Shown here: piece by piece, positions 21,830-31,630 of the stretch
Numbering within the stretch: the first letter of the stretch is position 1
Layout of the letters: every line of letters starts with the position of its first letter
Assembly (NCBI RefSeq): GCF_030316885.1
Contig: NZ_JASZYQ010000002.1
Coordinates: 504,001 to 568,000 of the forward strand
DNA length: 64,000 nt
DNA from: Variovorax jilinensis
GTDB lineage: Bacteria; Pseudomonadota; Gammaproteobacteria; Burkholderiales; Burkholderiaceae_C
Direction: 5' to 3'
The notes under the pieces: model-generated
The model's input: the letters and a program-made list of their open reading frames with translations, nothing else
What the model was told of the DNA's origin: nothing
Databases searched by the model: none
Made by a program: the position numbers and the translations under genes

Positions 21830-22638
21830 GGCGGGCCATCATACGCAGCGCCGCCGTCCTGCAGCGTCGCCTCGGGTGGAAGGCCCCAGCCGGCAGCGTA
21901 GAGCGGCCCGAGGAAGTAGAGGCCGGCCGGCGAGAAGGTCGGCGCAGCCGCGACACGACTGCGCGCGGCCAGCACCTCGGCCATCCAGCCGGGCGGCGCG
22001 TCGCCGCGTCCGATGCGCACCAGGCAACCCATGATGTTGCGGATCATGTGGTGCAGGAAGGCATCGGCCTCGAACTCGAAATGCCAGCGGCAGCGGTCGC
22101 CTTCGCCGTGGCGGGTGATCTCGATGCGGCGCAGCTCCTTGACCGGCGAGCGCGCCTGGCAGGCCGAGGCGCGGAACGAGCTGAAATCGTGCTGCCCGAT
22201 CAGCACTGCGGCGGCGGCGCGCATGGCATCGCCGTCGAGGGCGTACATGGTCCAGCCGACCCGGCCGGCATCGAGGCTCGGGCGTACGGGCGACTGCGAG
22301 AGCACGTAGAGGTAGCGCCGCGTGAGCGCGCTGGCACGGCAGTGGAACTGGTCGGGCACCGGCTGCGCCCATTGCACCGCGATGTCGGGCGGCAGGTAGC
22401 GGTTGGTGCCGCGCACCCAGGCGTGGGGGGCACGCTCCACGGCAGTGTCGAAATGCACCACCTGCATGAGGCCGTGGACGCCGGTGTCGGTGCGGCCGGC
22501 GCAGAGTGTGGAGATGGGCTGGTCGGCGAAGCGCGCCAGCGCAGCCTCGAGCTTGTCCTGCACCGTGCGGCCCGAGCGCTGGCTCTGCCAGCCCTCGTAG
22601 GCCTGGCCGTTGTAGCGGATGCCGAGCGCCAGCCTCAC
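21826..22638 (-). CDS. truA: tRNA pseudouridine(38-40) synthase TruA
   Basis: Isomerises uridines 38-40 of the tRNA anticodon arm. The 270-residue protein has the N-terminal YNGQAYEGWQSQ and the catalytic Asp51 in CAGRTDTGVHG. FEFEADAFLHHMIRNIMG lies in the C-terminal half. The start is GTG at 22638, 26 bases after the fimV stop, with no in-frame ATG nearby. The stop overlaps trpF, so it is read as one message with the tryptophan genes. Confidence 0.95.
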   Translation of the reverse strand: MRLALGIRYNGQAYEGWQSQRSGRTVQDKLEAALARFADQPISTLCAGRTDTGVHGLMQVVHFDTAVERAPHAWVRGTNRYLPPDIAVQWAQPVPDQFHCRASALTRRYLYVLSQSPVRPSLDAGRVGWTMYALDGDAMRAAAAVLIGQHDFSSFRASACQARSPVKELRRIEITRHGEGDRCRWHFEFEADAFLHHMIRNIMGCLVRIGRGDAPPGWMAEVLAARSRVAAAPTFSPAGLYFLGPLYAAGWGLPPEATLQDGGAAYDGPP

Positions 22639-22664
22639 CGTGCGTTCGGCGGCCGCATCGCGGC

Positions 22665-25484
22665 TCAGCGCAGCTGACCGAGCAACTGCTTGGCTTCGGC
22701 CTTGATGTCGCCGGCGCTCTCGGCGGCCACTTCCTCGACCAGCGAGCGGGCGCCTTCGACGTCGCCGAGTGCTTTCAGCTCGCGCGCCAGCGACAGCTTG
22801 ATGGCGTGCGGGCTCTCGCTGCTGTCGTCGATCGATTCGAGACGACCGCGCTCGGTGTCCGGCGCGGCGCGGCCCGACAGCCCGGCCAGCGAGCTCATGT
22901 CGAACTCGATGAAGCCGGAATCGGCGGGCAGACCGGCGCGCAGCGGGGCCGGCTGGGTGCGTTCGTCGTCGTTCCGGGGCGAGGGACGTGCGAGCGGTTC
23001 GAGCGCGCCGGGCGCGGTGTCGAAGTCGTTTTCGAGGTTCGGATGGGCCGGTGCGAAGCTCGGCGCCGGCGCCGGTCTGGCTTCGAACGGGGCCGAAGCC
23101 GTCGCCTCGATGTCGGTGGCCTGGAAATCGGTGTTGCGCGCCGGGGACGGGGTCAGCGGCAGGCTCGCCGTCACGGTGGACGGAATGGTGTCGATCGGTG
23201 CCGGCCGGCTGATCTCGAGGTCGAAGTCCAGCGGTGCGACCGAGGGCACGAAGGCCGGCGGGGCGGCCTCGGCGAGCGGTGCAGGTGCCGTGGCCGGGGC
23301 CACGGGCGAAGGGGCCACCACGGCACTGGCAGCGGCCAGCGAACCGGCAAAGGCCGCTGCCTCGGCGGCGGAGACGCCACCGCGGCTGCTGCCGCTCTCG
23401 TACAGCGGGTTGCCCGGATCGAGGTCCTTGCCGAGTTCGACGACGCGGTTCCAGTCGCTGCCGGTGCCGCCGGTCAGCTTGTGGACGTCGGCGGCCAGCG
23501 CTTCATACGCGCGCAGGTCGCGGCGCTTGGCGTGGATCTCGAGCAGCTTCAGGTGGATGGCAGTGCGCTCGGGGTTGACGCGCAGCGCCTCGCGCAGGAT
23601 TTCCTCGGCCTGCAGGTCGCGGCCGTAGGCCAGGTACACATCGGCTTCCGCGACCGGATCGACGTCGCCGGCATCGAGCTGGCTCGGCGAGTAGGACAGC
23701 GAGGACACCACGGAGTTGCCGCGGGCCTTGGTGTCGACCGATTCGCCGCCGCTGGCGCCGAAGAAGGAATCCTTGGGGATGCGGCTCTCGATGAAGACGC
23801 TGTCGCCCGCATCGCGGCGCTTGCGGCCCAGGACGCGGTAGAGCAGGAAGGCGATCAGCAGCGCGATCAGCGCGGCCAGGCCCGCCATCAGGGGGTTGTC
23901 CAGCAACTCGGCGAAGAAGCCGGGTTGTGGCGGCGGCGGTGGCGGTGCCTTGGCTGCCGGCTTCGGTGCGGCGACGGGCGGGGTGACAGCGGGTGCCGCG
24001 GCTGCTGGCGTGCCGGCAGCCGGGGCGGGCGCGGCGACCGGCGCGGTGGCGGCCGCGGGGGAGCCCGATGCGGCTGCTGCAGGCACCGATGCGGCCGGTG
24101 CGGTCGTTGCCGGCGTTGCGGCCGGCGGAGTGGCCGGCGGGGTGAGGGCGGGCGCTGCTGGCGCGGAGGCCGTCGCCGGGGTGGTCGGGGCGGGTGCAGC
24201 CGCGGTGCCAGCCGGCGTGGCGGCAGGGGTCGCCGGAGTGGCCGGTGCGGTCGGCGCTGGTGCGGGCGTTGCCGCCGCGGGCGCAGTTGGCGGGGTGGAG
24301 GTGGCCGGTGCCGGCGCGGCGCCGCTGGCGGCCTGGAGCCTGTTCAGCTCGGAGATGTTCTTGCTGAGCTCGGCGACCCGCGCGTTGCTGGCCTGCGCCT
24401 GGCGTGCCAGGGCGATCTGCTCCTCGGTGGCCTTGCCGGGCGCGAGGCCCTGCGAGATCTTGAGCTTGTCGGTCGCGGCGTTGGCCGCGTTGCGATCCTC
24501 GACGTTGGCCTGCAGCTTGCCCGAGGTCTGCCGATCGGCGTCGGCGAGGCGCGAGGTCGGGGCGTTCTCGGCCAGCTTGCGGCGGTATTCGCCGAAGTCC
24601 TGGCTTTGGGCCGTGACGGTGCGGCGCGCCTCGGCCGCGGGAATCGCCTCGGCCTGCGGTGCGCCCGGCAGTTCGAGGACGGCGCCGGCCTTGATGCGGT
24701 TCACGTTGCCGCCGATGAAGGCGTTCGGATTGGCGCGCAGCAGGGCGACCAGCATCTGGTCGAGCGAGACATCGGCCGGCTTGTGGGCCGCGGCGATCTT
24801 GCCGGCGGTGTCGCCGGCCTGGACCCTGACCTGCTCGCCATTGCTGCCGGTGCCACCGGTGCGCACCGGGGCTTCGACCGGTGCGGCGGGCGCTGCAGCG
24901 GCGGGGCGTTCGCGCCGGGCCGCCGGGGCGGCCGGGACCACGGCCGGCGCCACGCGCTGCGGCGCAGCCTGGGAGATCTGCGGAGCGACCGGTGCCACCG
25001 GCGCGGCGGCCTGGCGGCTGGTGGGCGGATCGAGCAGCACGGTGTAGTCGCGCACGATGCGGCCCGCGCCCCAGTTGGCTTCGAGCAGCAGGTCGATGAA
25101 GGGTTCGCTGACGAGCCGGTTGCTCGTGAGGCGCACAACGTAGCGGCCGTCGGTGCGCTTCTGGACGCCGACGCGGACGTCCGACAAGGCGGCGTTGTAG
25201 GGCACGCCGGCAGCGCGGAAGGCCTCGGCCGACGCGATGTTGACCTTGAGGCCGTCGGCTTCGGCGGCCGTGATCTCGGTGATGTCGATCTCGGCGCGCA
25301 GCGGCTCGCCGAGGGCGGACTGCACGTTGAGGCGGCCCAGCGCGAGCGCACTGGCGTCGACGGCGAAGACCGTCAGCGCCAGACCCACCGCCGCGCTCAG
25401 AACCGTGAGGCGGCCGCGGCCGATCAGGGTGTGATCCGGAGAGATGGCCGAGGGGCGGGCCGCAGGCAACGGGAGTCGTGTCAT
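22665..25484 (-). CDS. fimV: FimV/HubP-family polar landmark protein
   Basis: Large membrane protein implicated in type IV pili, polar organisation and peptidoglycan binding. From ATG 25484 it has 939 residues. In order: a long basic N-terminus with a signal or anchor segment; a FimV N-terminal domain (LGRLNVQSALGEPLRAEIDI); a LysM-like segment around VQAGDTAGKIAAAHKP; a short coiled coil; an A/P/T-rich low-complexity stretch of over 200 residues. One membrane helix (LMAGLAALIALLIAFLLYRV) follows, then an acidic cytosolic part with TPR-like helices and the FimV C-terminal domain (VEGARSLVEEVAAESAGDIK). ATG 25550 is a less likely alternative. Confidence 0.9.
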   Translation of the reverse strand: MTRLPLPAARPSAISPDHTLIGRGRLTVLSAAVGLALTVFAVDASALALGRLNVQSALGEPLRAEIDITEITAAEADGLKVNIASAEAFRAAGVPYNAALSDVRVGVQKRTDGRYVVRLTSNRLVSEPFIDLLLEANWGAGRIVRDYTVLLDPPTSRQAAAPVAPVAPQISQAAPQRVAPAVVPAAPAARRERPAAAAPAAPVEAPVRTGGTGSNGEQVRVQAGDTAGKIAAAHKPADVSLDQMLVALLRANPNAFIGGNVNRIKAGAVLELPGAPQAEAIPAAEARRTVTAQSQDFGEYRRKLAENAPTSRLADADRQTSGKLQANVEDRNAANAATDKLKISQGLAPGKATEEQIALARQAQASNARVAELSKNISELNRLQAASGAAPAPATSTPPTAPAAATPAPAPTAPATPATPAATPAGTAAAPAPTTPATASAPAAPALTPPATPPAATPATTAPAASVPAAAASGSPAAATAPVAAPAPAAGTPAAAAPAVTPPVAAPKPAAKAPPPPPPQPGFFAELLDNPLMAGLAALIALLIAFLLYRVLGRKRRDAGDSVFIESRIPKDSFFGASGGESVDTKARGNSVVSSLSYSPSQLDAGDVDPVAEADVYLAYGRDLQAEEILREALRVNPERTAIHLKLLEIHAKRRDLRAYEALAADVHKLTGGTGSDWNRVVELGKDLDPGNPLYESGSSRGGVSAAEAAAFAGSLAAASAVVAPSPVAPATAPAPLAEAAPPAFVPSVAPLDFDLEISRPAPIDTIPSTVTASLPLTPSPARNTDFQATDIEATASAPFEARPAPAPSFAPAHPNLENDFDTAPGALEPLARPSPRNDDERTQPAPLRAGLPADSGFIEFDMSSLAGLSGRAAPDTERGRLESIDDSSESPHAIKLSLARELKALGDVEGARSLVEEVAAESAGDIKAEAKQLLGQLR

Positions 25485-25651
25485 GCTGGTAGGGGGCAGC
25501 TCGGCCCAAAAGTGTAAGGGGACGTTAACATCAACACCTTGCACTGACAAGGCGACAGGCCTTATCTACCCAGTGCGTGCAAACTTCGTCATGCATTCGC
25601 CGTTGCGGGCGAGCAACGCCGCGAGCCCCGCGAAGGACTCGCGGGCCCGTT

Positions 25652-26821
25652 TCAGGCTTCGAGCAGGATGCGAAGCATGCGGCGCAGCGGCTCGGCGGCG
25701 CCCCACAGCAGCTGGTCGCCGATCGTGAAGGCGCCCACGTATTCCGGGCCCATGGCGAGCTTGCGCACGCGGCCGACGGGGATCGACATGGTGCCCGTCA
25801 CCGCCACCGGCGTCAGGTCGCGCACCGTCGCCTCGCGCGTGTTGGGCACCACCTTCACCCATTCGTTGTCGGCGGCGATCAGTGCCTCGATGTCCGCCAG
25901 CGGCACGTTCTTCCTGAGCTTGAAGGTCAGTGCCTGGCTGTGGCAGCGCATGGCGCCGACGCGCACGCAGAAGCCATCGACCGGCGTCGCGGCGGTGCCG
26001 AATCCCGCGCCCTGACCCAGGATCTTGTTGGTCTCGGCGCCGCCCTTCCACTCTTCCTTGCTCATGCCCCATTCGGCGTCGTCCTGGGACTTGCCGAGGC
26101 CGAGGTCCTTGTCGATCCAGGGGATCAGGCTGCCGCCCAGCGGGGCACCGAAGTTGGCGGTCTCGGCGGCCGACAGGGACTGCTGCTTGGCCAGCACCTT
26201 GCGATCGATCTCGAGAATGGCCGACTTGGGGTCGTCGAGCAGGGCGCGCACTTCGGCGTTGAGGGTGCCGAACTGGGTCAGCAGTTCGCGCATGTGCTGG
26301 GCGCCGCCGCCCGAGGCTGCCTGGTAGGTCATGCTGGTCATCCACTCGACCAGGCCGGCCTTGTAGAGCGCGCCCACGCCCATCAGCATGCAGCTCACGG
26401 TGCAGTTGCCGCCGATCCAGTTCTTGCCGCCCTTGGCGAGTGCGTTCTGGATCACCGGCAGGTTGACCGGGTCGAGCACGATGATCGCGTCGTCCTTCAT
26501 GCGCAGGGTCGAGGCGGCGTCGATCCAGTGGCCCTTCCAGCCCGTGGCGCGCAGCTTGGGAAACACCTCGGACGTGTAATCGCCGCCTTGGGCGGTGATG
26601 ACGATGTCGCACTTGGCGAGCGCGGCGATGTCGTGGGCGTCCTTGAGCGTGGTCTCGTTCTTGGCCATCGCGGGGGCCTTGCCGCCCGCGTTGGAAGTCG
26701 AGAAGAAGACCGGCTCGATCAGTCCGAAGTCGCCTTCGGCCTGCATGCGGTCCATCAGGACCGAGCCGACCATGCCGCGCCAGCCCACGAGGCCGACCAG
26801 AGGTTGATTTGCGTTCGCCAT
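25652..26821 (-). CDS. asd: Aspartate-semialdehyde dehydrogenase
   Basis: Reduces aspartyl phosphate to the semialdehyde, the branch point to lysine, diaminopimelate, threonine and methionine. The 389 residues show the NADP-binding [15 protein letters not shown], the nucleophile Cys140 in [10 protein letters not shown], and the catalytic His in [11 protein letters not shown]. It belongs to the Gram-negative Asd subgroup. A short hairpin without T-tract (CCCGCGA-AGGAC-TCGCGGG, 25627-25645) lies just after the stop, before fimV. Confidence 0.97.
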   Translation of the reverse strand: MANANQPLVGLVGWRGMVGSVLMDRMQAEGDFGLIEPVFFSTSNAGGKAPAMAKNETTLKDAHDIAALAKCDIVITAQGGDYTSEVFPKLRATGWKGHWIDAASTLRMKDDAIIVLDPVNLPVIQNALAKGGKNWIGGNCTVSCMLMGVGALYKAGLVEWMTSMTYQAASGGGAQHMRELLTQFGTLNAEVRALLDDPKSAILEIDRKVLAKQQSLSAAETANFGAPLGGSLIPWIDKDLGLGKSQDDAEWGMSKEEWKGGAETNKILGQGAGFGTAATPVDGFCVRVGAMRCHSQALTFKLRKNVPLADIEALIAADNEWVKVVPNTREATVRDLTPVAVTGTMSIPVGRVRKLAMGPEYVGAFTIGDQLLWGAAEPLRRMLRILLEA

Positions 26822-26910
26822 AACAAAGTGCCCTTGTGAAAAAAGAAACTGTTTTCTCTTTGCGCCCGGCTCGTCAGAGCCGGGGGAGGGCGTGACGAAG
26901 CGGGCTGCGG

Positions 26911-28011
26911 TTAGCCGGTAATCGTCTTTTTGGTGATCGAAGCGGAGAGTGCGGCCACCACCGCGTCGCCCATTTCGCGGGTGCCGACCCGGGTCGTGCC
27001 CGCGGACCAGATGTCACCCGTGCGCAGGCCCTGCGCCAGCACGGATTGGACCGCCGACTCGATACGGTCGGCAGCCTCGGGCTGGTTGAGGGAGAAACGG
27101 AGCATCATGGCAGCAGACAGTATTGTAGCCAAAGGGTTGGCAACCCCCTTGCCGGCAATGTCGGGCGCACTGCCGTGGCTGGGCTCGTAGAGGCCCTGGT
27201 TGCTGCTGTTGAGCGAGGCCGAGGGCAGCATGCCGATCGAACCCGTGAGCATCGCGGCCTCGTCCGAGAGGATGTCGCCGAACATGTTGCCGGTGACCAC
27301 GACGTCGAATTTCTTCGGCGCCTTGACCAGTTGCATCGCGGCGTTGTCGACATACATGTGGTCGAGCTCGACGTCCGGGTATTCCTTTCCCACCTCGGTC
27401 ACGACGTCCTTCCAGAACTGGAAGGTCTCCAGCACGTTGGCCTTGTCGACGCTGGTCACGCGCTTGCTGCGCTTGCGCGCGGCCTGGAAGGCCACGTGGG
27501 CGATGCGCTCGATCTCGGGGCGCGAATAGCGCATGGTGTCGAAGGCTTCCTCGGCGCCGGGGAAGTGGCCGTCGACCGCGGTGCGGCGGCCGCGCGGGGC
27601 GCCGAAGTAGATGTCGCCGGTGAGCTCGCGGATGATGAGGATGTCGAGGCCCGAGATCAGCTCGGGCTTGAGGCTGGAGGCGCCGACCAGCTGTTCGTAA
27701 CAGATGGCGGGCCGGAAGTTGGCGAACAGGCCCAGGTTCTTGCGCAGGCCGAGGATGGCCTGCTCGGGCCGCAGCGAACGCTCGAGCTTGTCGTACTTCC
27801 AGTCGCCGACCGCGCCGAACAGCACGGCGTCGGCCTCCTTGGCCAGCTTGAGCGTGGATTCGGGCAGCGGATGGCCGTGGGCCTCGTAGGCGGCGCCGCC
27901 GACCAGGGCGGTTTCCATCTCGAACTTCAGGTCGAGGGTGTCGAGCACGCGGACGGCTTCGGCGACGATTTCGGTGCCGATGCCATCACCGGGGAGGACT
28001 GCGATTTTCAT
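26911..28011 (-). CDS. leuB: 3-isopropylmalate dehydrogenase
   Basis: Oxidative decarboxylation step of leucine synthesis. The 366-residue enzyme begins [34 protein letters not shown] with the catalytic lysine, [11 protein letters not shown] and [12 protein letters not shown] (metal ligands) are all present, as is the NAD-site [15 protein letters not shown]. It lies downstream of leuD across a gap occupied by a dispersed repeat. A hairpin (26865-26884, CCCGGCTC-GTCA-GAGCCGGG) separates it from asd. Confidence 0.97.
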   Translation of the reverse strand: MKIAVLPGDGIGTEIVAEAVRVLDTLDLKFEMETALVGGAAYEAHGHPLPESTLKLAKEADAVLFGAVGDWKYDKLERSLRPEQAILGLRKNLGLFANFRPAICYEQLVGASSLKPELISGLDILIIRELTGDIYFGAPRGRRTAVDGHFPGAEEAFDTMRYSRPEIERIAHVAFQAARKRSKRVTSVDKANVLETFQFWKDVVTEVGKEYPDVELDHMYVDNAAMQLVKAPKKFDVVVTGNMFGDILSDEAAMLTGSIGMLPSASLNSSNQGLYEPSHGSAPDIAGKGVANPLATILSAAMMLRFSLNQPEAADRIESAVQSVLAQGLRTGDIWSAGTTRVGTREMGDAVVAALSASITKKTITG

Positions 28012-28049
28012 GAGCTTCAGAGCATTGAGTTGAGAGATGGGAACAGGCC

Positions 28050-28129
28050 GGCGCCGGGCCGCCCCAAGGCGGCCTGCGGCCCCCTCGGGGGGCAGCGACT
28101 ACACGAAGTGAAAGAGCGTGGGGGGCATG
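28050..28129 (+). repeat. Dispersed GC-rich intergenic repeat, copy 1
   Basis: An 80-bp element between leuD and leuB. It begins GGCGCCGGGCCGCCCC, continues GGCGGCCTGC, has a palindromic core (GCCCCCTCGGGGGGC) and CAGCGAC, and ends GAGCGTGGGGGGCATG. The same series of blocks in the same order occurs in inverted orientation at 63438-63515. I associate this type of element with Comamonadaceae intergenic regions, from memory and not from a search. Confidence 0.75.
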
Positions 28130-28133
28130 ACCT

Positions 28134-28784
28134 TCAGGCGATGAGCTGGTGCGAGAGCCAGGGCTTGGCCGCCAGCCGCTCGGCCTCGAAGGCCTTGATC
28201 TTGTCCTTGTGGCGAAGCGTCAGGCCGATGTCGTCGAGACCGTTCATGAGGCAGTACTTGCGGAAGGCCTGGACCTCGAACGGCAGCTCGCCGCCGTCGG
28301 GCTTGACCACCACCTGCCGCTCGAGGTCGATCGTGAGCTGGTAGCCCGGAAAGGCCAGCGCCTCGTCGAACAGCTGCGCCACCTGTGCCTCGGACAGCAC
28401 GATCGGCAGCAGGCCGTTCTTGAAGCTGTTGTTGAAGAAGATGTCGGCGTAGCTCGGCGCGATGATGGCGCGAAAGCCGTACTGGTCGAGCGCCCACGGC
28501 GCATGCTCGCGCGACGAGCCGCAGCCGAAGTTCTTGCGCGCCAGCAGCACCGAGGCGCCTGCGTAGCGCGGCTGGTTCAGCACGAAGTCGGGGTTGGGCT
28601 TGCGCGATGCCGGGTCCTGGCCGGGCTCGCCCGGATCGAGGTAGCGCCAGGCGTCGAACAGGTTGGGGCCGAAGCCGGTCTTGCGGATCGACTTGAGGAA
28701 CTGCTTCGGGATGATCGCGTCGGTGTCGACGTTCTCGCGGTCCATCGGTGCCACGAGGCCCTTGTGCACGGTGAATTTCTGCAT
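28134..28784 (-). CDS. leuD: 3-isopropylmalate dehydratase small subunit
   Basis: Swivel-domain subunit of isopropylmalate isomerase. The 216 residues start [18 protein letters not shown] with [12 protein letters not shown] next. The substrate-site motif is [14 protein letters not shown], and [11 protein letters not shown] follows. Directly follows leuC with a 24-base gap, leaving no room for the small entericidin gene that some relatives carry there; a similar gene lies upstream at 31339. Confidence 0.96.
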   Translation of the reverse strand: MQKFTVHKGLVAPMDRENVDTDAIIPKQFLKSIRKTGFGPNLFDAWRYLDPGEPGQDPASRKPNPDFVLNQPRYAGASVLLARKNFGCGSSREHAPWALDQYGFRAIIAPSYADIFFNNSFKNGLLPIVLSEAQVAQLFDEALAFPGYQLTIDLERQVVVKPDGGELPFEVQAFRKYCLMNGLDDIGLTLRHKDKIKAFEAERLAAKPWLSHQLIA

Positions 28785-28808
28785 GGTTGTCTTTCTCTGG
28801 GCAAGGTC

Positions 28809-30230
28809 TCAGGCAAATTGGCGCACGTCGACGAAGTGGCCGTGCACGGCAGCCGCCGCGGCCATCGCCGGGCTCACGAGGTGCGTGCGGCCGCCGGCGC
28901 CCTGGCGTCCTTCGAAGTTGCGATTGCTGGTCGAGGCGCAGCGCTCGCCGGGCTCGAGCCGGTCGGCGTTCATCGCGAGGCACATCGAGCAGCCCGGTTC
29001 GCGCCATTCGAAGCCCGCGGCCTTGAAGATCACGTCGAGCCCTTCGCGCTCGGCCTGCTCCTTCACGAGCCCCGAGCCCGGAACCACCATCGCGAGCTTG
29101 ACGTTCTTGGCCACCTTCTGGCCCAGGCGCTTGACCATGGCCGCAGCCTCGCGCATGTCCTCGATGCGGCTGTTGGTGCACGAGCCGATGAACACCTTGT
29201 CGATCAGGATGTCGTTCATGGGCTTATTCGGCTCGAGCCCCATGTAGGTCAGCGCGCGTTCGATCGCACCGCGCTTGTTGGCGTCCTTCTCGCGGTCCGG
29301 ATCGGGCACCCGGCCATCGATCGGCACCACCATCTCGGGGGAGGTGCCCCAGGTGACCTGCGGCTTGATCTGGGCGGCGTCGAGCTCGACGACGAGGTCG
29401 AAGTGCGCGCCGGGGTCGGACTGCAGCGTCTTCCAGTAGGCAACCGCCTGGTCCCATTCGACGCCGGTGGGCGCCAGCGCGCGGCCCTTCACGTAGGCGA
29501 TGGTCTTGTCGTCGACCGCCACCAGGCCGGCCCGGGCGCCGGCCTCGATCGCCATGTTGCAGACCGTCATGCGGCCTTCCATCGAGAGATCGCGGATCGC
29601 CGAGCCCGCGAACTCGATCGTGTACCCGGTGCCGCCCGCGGTGCCGATGCGGCCGATCACGGCCAGCACGATGTCCTTGGCGGTGCAGCCCAGCGGGAGC
29701 TTGCCCTCGACCTTCACGAGCAGGTTCCTGGCCTTCTTGGCGAGCAGGGTCTGCGTGGCCATCACGTGCTCGACCTCGCTGGTGCCGATGCCATGCGCGA
29801 GCGCGCCGAAGGCGCCATGGGTGGAGGTGTGCGAATCGCCGCAGACCACGGTCATGCCGGGCAGCGTGGCGCCCGATTCGGGGCCGATCACGTGCACGAT
29901 GCCCTGGCGCTTGCTCAGGAACGGGAAGAAGGCCGCGGCGCCGAATTCCTTGATGTTGGTGTCGAGCGTGGTGATCTGCTCCTTGCTGATCGGGTCGGTG
30001 ATGCCGTCGTAGCCCAGCTCCCAGTGGGTGGTCGGCGTGTTGTGGTCGGCCGTTGCCACCACCGAGCTGATGCGCCACAGCTTGCGGCCCGCCTCGCGCA
30101 GGCCCTCGAAGGCCTGCGGGCTGGTCACCTCATGCACCAGGTGGCGGTCGATGTAGAGGATGGAGGTGCCGTCTTCCTCGGTGTGGACGACGTGTTCGTC
30201 CCAGAGCTTGTCGTAGAGCGTGCGTGCCAT
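28809..30230 (-). CDS. leuC: 3-isopropylmalate dehydratase large subunit
   Basis: Iron-sulfur subunit of isopropylmalate isomerase. From ATG 30230 it has 473 residues. Cluster cysteines are seen in [12 protein letters not shown] and in the GCSMCLAMN pair. [14 protein letters not shown] is the family substrate motif. The open frame extends far upstream, but [13 protein letters not shown] is the family start. A LysR gene on the same strand ends 40 bases upstream. Confidence 0.96.
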   Translation of the reverse strand: MARTLYDKLWDEHVVHTEEDGTSILYIDRHLVHEVTSPQAFEGLREAGRKLWRISSVVATADHNTPTTHWELGYDGITDPISKEQITTLDTNIKEFGAAAFFPFLSKRQGIVHVIGPESGATLPGMTVVCGDSHTSTHGAFGALAHGIGTSEVEHVMATQTLLAKKARNLLVKVEGKLPLGCTAKDIVLAVIGRIGTAGGTGYTIEFAGSAIRDLSMEGRMTVCNMAIEAGARAGLVAVDDKTIAYVKGRALAPTGVEWDQAVAYWKTLQSDPGAHFDLVVELDAAQIKPQVTWGTSPEMVVPIDGRVPDPDREKDANKRGAIERALTYMGLEPNKPMNDILIDKVFIGSCTNSRIEDMREAAAMVKRLGQKVAKNVKLAMVVPGSGLVKEQAEREGLDVIFKAAGFEWREPGCSMCLAMNADRLEPGERCASTSNRNFEGRQGAGGRTHLVSPAMAAAAAVHGHFVDVRQFA

Positions 30231-30270
30231 GGAGGTCTTCTCTTTCGTGGGGAATGGTGTTCTTGCGGCT

Positions 30271-31227
30271 TCAGGCGGCCAGGCGATCGGGGTTCGCGTC
30301 CGATGCCTGCAAATGGGTGACGAGCAGGCGCGCAGCCACCGGCAGGGTCGAGAAGTCGCGCGCGATGAGCCGGATCTGACGCCGGGCCCAGGCATCCTCG
30401 AGCGCGACGCTTTTCAGGCGCCGGCCGATGCCGCCCTGCATGAGTTCGAAGGCGCGCAGCGGCATCACGCCGATGCCAAGGCCGTTCTCGATCATGCGGC
30501 ACATGGCATCGAGGCCCGTGACGTGGATGCGCAGCCGGATGCTGCGGTTGGCCGCCAGCGCCGCCTCGTGCATGGCGACGTAGATCGAGCTGTTGGTGTG
30601 CAGGCCGACGTGGTCGAAGTCGAGCGAATCGGCAAAGGCGATGCTGCGCTGGCGGGCGAGCGCGTGGGTGGCCGGAACGATCAGCGCGAGCTGGTCGTCG
30701 CGGTAGGGCAGGCTCTGCAGGTCGATGCCGTTGTCGGCCAGGTGGCAGACGCCGAGGTCGGCCGCGCCTTCCTGCACGGCGCGCACCACCTCGCTGCTCA
30801 GGTGTTCCTCGAGGTCGATCTTGATCGCATCGTGCGCCTGGGTGAAGGCGCCGAGGTCCTCGGGCAGGAACTGCACGATCGCCGAGATGTTGGCGTGCAC
30901 CCGGACGTGGCCGCGCACGCCATCGGCGTACTCGCTGAGTTCGCCCTGCATCTTCTCGAGGCTGTAGAGGACGGAGCGCGCGTGGTGCAGCAGGCTTTCG
31001 CCAGCCGGCGTCAGGTCGACGCCGCGCGCGTGCCGATAGAGCAGAGGGGTTCCGAGCGTGCCTTCGAGGTCGGAAAGGCGCTTGCTGATGGCCGAGGCGG
31101 CGATGAATTCGCGCTCCGCGGCACGCCCGATGCTGCCCAGTTCGCAGACGGCCACGAACAACTGCAGCGATGTGAGGTCGATGCGTCGGGCAAAGCTGCG
31201 TTCGGAGGAGGTCATGGGCTTGGGCAT
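30271..31227 (-). CDS. LysR-family transcriptional regulator
   Basis: A 318-residue regulator with an N-terminal winged helix-turn-helix ([20 protein letters not shown], then [19 protein letters not shown]) and a periplasmic-binding-like effector domain ([18 protein letters not shown] onward). Start at 31227; ATG 31215 is possible. It lies upstream of leuC on the same strand, not divergent, so control of leuCDB is a guess. The effector is unknown. Confidence 0.88.
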   Translation of the reverse strand: MPKPMTSSERSFARRIDLTSLQLFVAVCELGSIGRAAEREFIAASAISKRLSDLEGTLGTPLLYRHARGVDLTPAGESLLHHARSVLYSLEKMQGELSEYADGVRGHVRVHANISAIVQFLPEDLGAFTQAHDAIKIDLEEHLSSEVVRAVQEGAADLGVCHLADNGIDLQSLPYRDDQLALIVPATHALARQRSIAFADSLDFDHVGLHTNSSIYVAMHEAALAANRSIRLRIHVTGLDAMCRMIENGLGIGVMPLRAFELMQGGIGRRLKSVALEDAWARRQIRLIARDFSTLPVAARLLVTHLQASDANPDRLAA

Positions 31228-31338
31228 CTCGTTCAGAGATGGAGCCCGCTATTTTCTCTCCGATTTGGCCGTTAAGCCATCGCCATCCGCGATGACTTCA
31301 CTGCCGCAGCGCGATGAGCGCCACGGCAGCGCCTTCGA

Positions 31339-31479
31339 TCACTGCTTCTTCTGTGCAGCGTCTTCCACCTTCTGGCCACCCTTCTGGATGTCCTGGCCCG
31401 CACCCTTCATGGTGTTGCAACCGGCCAGCGGGACGGCAAAGGCAAAGACGACGGCGATCATTGCGGCAAGCTTCTTCAT
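31339..31479 (-). CDS. Entericidin-type small lipoprotein
   Basis: A 46-residue precursor: basic start MKKLAAMIAVVFAFAVPLAG, lipobox cysteine at position 21 in PLAGC, then a short amphipathic tail NTMKGAGQDIQKGGQKVEDA. This is the EcnA/EcnB pattern. A strong ribosome site GAAGGAGTT precedes ATG 31479, which is chosen over a longer frame for that reason. E. coli entericidins form an antidote/toxin pair in stationary phase; only one member is seen here, and in most genomes single copies have no proven role. Confidence 0.85.
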   Translation of the reverse strand: MKKLAAMIAVVFAFAVPLAGCNTMKGAGQDIQKGGQKVEDAAQKKQ

Positions 31480-31582
31480 GATGGAACTCCTTCGTTGAAA
31501 TGGTCGAGAAAGGCGAATGGATTCATTCCCCCCGACAACGAAGTTATTCGGCACGGCTCCCGTTCCGTGTCAGCCAAGACGC

Positions 31583-31606
31583 AAAAAAGCTGCCCGTGGG
31601 CAGCTT
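31583..31606 (-). terminator. Rho-independent terminator after gltA
   Basis: On the minus strand AAGCTGCCC pairs with GGCAGCTT across a short loop and runs into TTTTTT. It begins about 24 bases after the gltA stop and should end the sdh-gltA message. Confidence 0.88.
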
Positions 31607-31630
31607 TCCTGGATGCGCGCTCAGCGGAAA

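Noticed and set aside
25627-25645. Hairpin after asd as a terminator
   Set aside because: Perfect 7-bp stem but no T-tract on the minus strand, so rho-independent termination is not supported.
26865-26884. Hairpin between leuB and asd as a terminator or riboswitch
   Set aside because: Eight-bp stem without an adjacent T-tract and no recognisable aptamer pattern; kept only as a note under leuB.
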